From CAWJKP01 sp963843465 (lineage in GTDB: Bacteria > Planctomycetota > Planctomycetia > Pirellulales > Thermoguttaceae): a stretch of 64,000 nt of DNA. Both the position numbers and the translations under genes were made by a program. Of the stretch, positions 61,301-64,000 are shown piece by piece (the first letter of the stretch is position 1; every line of letters starts with the position of its first letter). The notes beneath the pieces are model-generated. The model was not told the origin of the DNA, did not search any database, and saw only the letters and a list, made by a program, of their open reading frames with translations. The DNA lies in the NCBI GenBank assembly GCA_963843465.1, contig CAWJKP010000003.1, positions 1,302,001-1,366,000 on the forward strand, given 5' to 3'.

Positions 61301-63566
61301 GGTTTCTTCACGCCCACGGGATGCGTGTGTAGGCCGGAGTTGCCGTGGTGCCAGGCGGCCTGTTCCAAGTCCGCATCGCTATCGCCGGTGTTGAACCTCG
61401 TTGTGGTTCCTGCCCGGCAGGCATATTCCCATTGCGCCTCGGTCGGCAAATGAGCCGTTGAGCCCATCTGCTTGGAGACCCACGCGCAGAACTCCTCTGT
61501 GTCTTTCCACGATACGACGCAAACAGGATGATCGTCCTTCTGGGAGAATGTCGGTGTTCTCCAGGTCACGCCGGAAACAGGACCCCACTTTCCTCCCACG
61601 TAGGCCCAACCGTTATCGTATTGCTCTGCTTCCGTCCGGTACTTCGTCGTCACCACGAACCGCCTAAACTGCGCAACAGTGACTTTATACTTCCCCAAGT
61701 AGAACGGTTTGCTAATGATGACCTTGTGGACGGGCCTCTCGTTTATCGCCAGGTCATTGGAGCCCATCATGAACTCGCCCGGCGGGATCAGCACCAGCTT
61801 CATGCCGATCGAGTTGGTCGTTTCCACCGGGACGCCGAGATACTTCGCCCAGGCCTCTTGATGCTCGCGGGCCTGCTTGGCGTCGAAGGGCGCGACGGCC
61901 AGCGGGGGCGGTTTGAGCGTGACTTTGACCTTCACCTGGCCGCCGTGCGTGACCGTAATACTCTGGGAGTCGAGCTGGAACTGATCGCCGCCGTCCTCGA
62001 CGGCAAGGTCGTACTTGCCCGCGGCGAGGCTCAGCGTCCAGCCGGACTTGGCATCCGCCACTCGAACTTTCTCTCCACCCTGGCTGACGGCCACTTGCAC
62101 GTCCTTGCCCAGTTGATCGTCGATTTCGACCACCAGCGTCCCCTGGCGGAAGGCCAACGTCAGGACAATCCCCAACAGCAACAGCACGACCAGGCCGCCG
62201 CCGATGCCCAACAACAGCAGCGGCCTGCGCCGAGCCGTGCCGACCGCCCTTTTCACCCTGCCGAGGAGCGGGGAAGGGGACGGGCGCAGATTGGCGCCCA
62301 GGATCCTTCGGGGCTGCGGGAAAATTGGAGCTGCTTCCTTTTCCCTTGGCCTTCGAGCCCGTGTCGTGCTCCGGGCCGATGTGCGGCTGCGCTCGCTCCG
62401 CGGCCGTGGGCTTCTTCTGCGGGGTCGCCGTCTCCCACGGCGTAGCTTCCCGCAAAAAGTCCCAGGTCCCGGACAAGGTCCCACTGGCCGACTCGGGCGA
62501 GGCGGCGGTCCCCACGGGGGCCGAGTGACCGGACGACACGCCCAAAACGGCCTCCAGCTCGGCAATCACCTCGGCCATCGACTGGTAGCGGTCCTCCGGT
62601 TTCTTCGCCAACATGCGTTGGCAGACCGCGTCCAGGGCCTGCGACACGTCGGGCCGGGCCTGGCACAGCGACGGGATCGGCGCCTCCAGGTGCATCAGGA
62701 ACAGCTTGGCAAACGACTCGGCCTGGTAGGGCGGACTACCGGTCAGGAGCCGGTAGAGCGTGCAGCCCAGCGAATAGATGTCGGCGCGGGCGTCGGCCTG
62801 GTGCGTATCCAGCGATTGCTCGGGAGCCATGTAGTCGCAGGTGCCCATCACCTGGCCGGTGGTGGTCAGGCGTTCCGCCCCGCCCAGGGCCGCCTCGGCT
62901 CCCACGATGAGGGCCAGGCCCATGTCGAGGATCTTGACCGTGCCTTCGTTGTCCAGGAGCAAATTGCCCGGCTTGATGTCGCGGTGGACGATGCCCTTGC
63001 CGTGGGCGTACTGAAGTCCGCGCGCCGCCTGCAAGATGCACTCGACCGCCTGGGGGATCGGCAGCGGCCCATGTTCCTTGACCACGGTGGCCAGATCTTT
63101 GCCCTCGACGTACTCCATCGCCAGGTAGTGCATGCCCTGGTGCTCGTCGGCGTCGTAGGCGGTAACGATGTTGGGATGCGAGAAGCTTGGCCGCCGCCTC
63201 CGCCTCGCGGTGGAACCGCTCGACGGCCCCGGCCTGTTTCATGGCCGCCGAGGAGAGGACCTTGATCGCCACCGTGCGTTTCATCCGCCGGTGCTGGGCC
63301 TTCAAGACCACGCCCATGCCGCCTGCGCCCAGCTTGTCCAGGACGACGTACTGGCCGAAGACCAGCCCCTTGGTCTTGCCCTCGTAGACCGCCTGGGCCT
63401 GGTACTTGGTCAGCTTGCCGTGCTGGACGAGGGCCTGGGCGAGTTGCTGGACATCCTTGGGCCGCTTGTCGGGCGGGAGGCTGTCCTGGAATGTGGAGAC
63501 TTCGGCCGCCGACATGAGCCCGCTTTGGGCCAACCGTTCGACGAATTGCGCAACGGTAATCGCCAT
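58385..63566 (-). CDS. Giant Ser/Thr kinase with FGE-like and DUF1080 domains, frame interrupted
   Basis: About 1,726 residues after repair. Order: N-terminal helical region; kinase domain at roughly 75-345 (GAGGMGVVLKAQ, VAIKVL, HRDIKPGNLLL, DMGLAL, APEQ); membrane helix (LLLLGIGGGLVVLLLLGIV); PEGA-like domain; FGE/SUMF1 domain (SIGMKLVLIPPGEFMMGSND to RGGGWGNGPDLCSSAGRHV); a long helical region; a TIM-barrel-like region (WESPFYDGRSTAEVEEF); and DUF1080 (FVSLFDGKTLKGWHLRNPNG). Frame breaks lie near 63180 (extra base), 62300-62340 (extra base) and 58778-58781 (missing G, GGGGCGC context). The FGE and DUF1080 domains would be extracytoplasmic sensors or sugar-acting parts. ATG 63566 is preferred over 63590. 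Confidence 0.82.
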
Positions 63567-63710
63567 CGACAGAACCCGCGACGAGACCACTGGGGTACGA
63601 CCAGCTTCCTAGTGTACCTAGACGCCTATAAGGCCGAAAGGCTCCCTCTGTTATAGAGGGGGTAGCAAGCGGCTCTACGGGTCTTCCGTGAACGACAACG
63701 GAAAGTGTTC

Positions 63711-64000
63711 CTACGGCTTGTCCGCATCCTTTTCCGTCTTTTCGTCCGCGTCCGCCTTTGCCGCTTTCTCCGCTTTCTCGGCTCTAGCCAACGCTTCCTC
63801 TGCCTGCGTCTTGGCCTCGTCCCGCTCAGCCTTCGCCGCCGCTTCGGCCTGCGTTGCCTTCTGGGCCTTGGCCAAGGCTTCCTTTGCCTGCGTCTTGGCC
63901 CTGTCTCTTTCAGCCTTGGCCGCCGTTTCGGCCTGCGCCGCCTTCTCGGCCTTGGCCAACGCTTGCGAGGCCTGCGTCTTGGCCCCGTCTCTCTCGGCGT
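63711..64000 (-). CDS. C-terminal coiled coil of a protein running off the window
   Basis: The stop is at 63711 and the frame stays open to the window edge. The visible ~96 residues form an Ala/Lys/Glu-rich coiled coil made of an imperfect 28-residue repeat (AKAEKAAQAETAAKAERDRA, then KTQAKEAL), repeated about three times. It ends with a highly acidic and basic tail (KTEKDADKP). Similar tails occur on planctomycete kinases and WD40 proteins, but the domain that would identify the gene lies outside the window. Confidence 0.7.
   Translation of the reverse strand, partial: AERDGAKTQASQALAKAEKAAQAETAAKAERDRAKTQAKEALAKAQKATQAEAAAKAERDEAKTQAEEALARAEKAEKAAKADADEKTEKDADKP

Overview
The window reads as chromosomal DNA of a planctomycete, probably a Pirellulales-like lineage; this is inferred from gene content, not from a marker gene. 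It is GC-rich. It carries gene types typical of that phylum: very large Ser/Thr kinases fused to WD40, formylglycine-generating-enzyme (FGE) or DUF1080 domains, an ECF sigma factor next to a zinc-finger kinase, DUF1551/BBP7-like barrels, a surface protein with an LEDRRLLS leader, a TPR-sulfotransferase, and many dispersed palindromic repeats. One tRNA (Ala, CGC) is present. No rRNA or CRISPR array is visible.

Layout. 0-4.6 kb: MBL hydrolase, ACT protein, STAS protein, methyltransferase and GT2. 4.6-12.3 kb: three large membrane proteins and a B12/radical-SAM enzyme. 12.5-13.3 kb: PIN toxin and antitoxin pair. 13.4-19.4 kb: octaheme cytochrome with TPRs, TPR-sulfotransferase and an outer-membrane barrel. 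19.9-26.9 kb: cysteine desulfurase, then a tightly overlapping minus-strand operon of a thymidylate-synthase-like enzyme, a B12/radical-SAM enzyme, a pyruvate-kinase/NMP-kinase fusion, a Ham1-type NTP pyrophosphatase/HIT fusion and a methyltransferase. 27-36.5 kb: VTC polyphosphate-polymerase-like protein, surface protein, second barrel, ParB-like protein, HlyD and TolC efflux parts, DUF4956. 36.6-39 kb: two REP-associated transposases with a repeat array and a truncated restriction-helicase fragment. 38.9-44.3 kb: WD40 kinase and ECF sigma factor. 45.4-49.5 kb: NUDIX, membrane protein, solute-binding lipoprotein, tRNA-Ala. 49.7-58.4 kb: truncated nucleotidyltransferase, flavin reductase and a set of secreted carbohydrate-active proteins (DUF4038-like, TIM-barrel, Kelch, GH2). 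58.4-64 kb: a ~1,726-residue multidomain kinase and the end of a coiled-coil protein.

The most interesting locus is the operon at 21.2-26.9 kb. Its TS-like enzyme keeps the catalytic Cys, Arg, His and Tyr at exact spacing, but has Asp where dUMP-specific enzymes have Asn; that change is characteristic of CMP hydroxymethylases. The fused NMP kinase plus PEP-dependent kinase could take a modified NMP to the NTP, and the Ham1 domain could remove a competing NTP. Together these resemble the phage T4 hydroxymethyl-dCTP logic (gp42, gp1, gp56), here in a chromosome with added B12/radical-SAM, HIT and methyltransferase steps. This is a hypothesis.

Sequence quality matters here: 14 single-base frame breaks interrupt 11 otherwise complete genes. 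Eight of them are repaired by restoring one G in a GGGCGC context, which points to a systematic consensus error. Interrupted genes are therefore listed as single loci over their full span.
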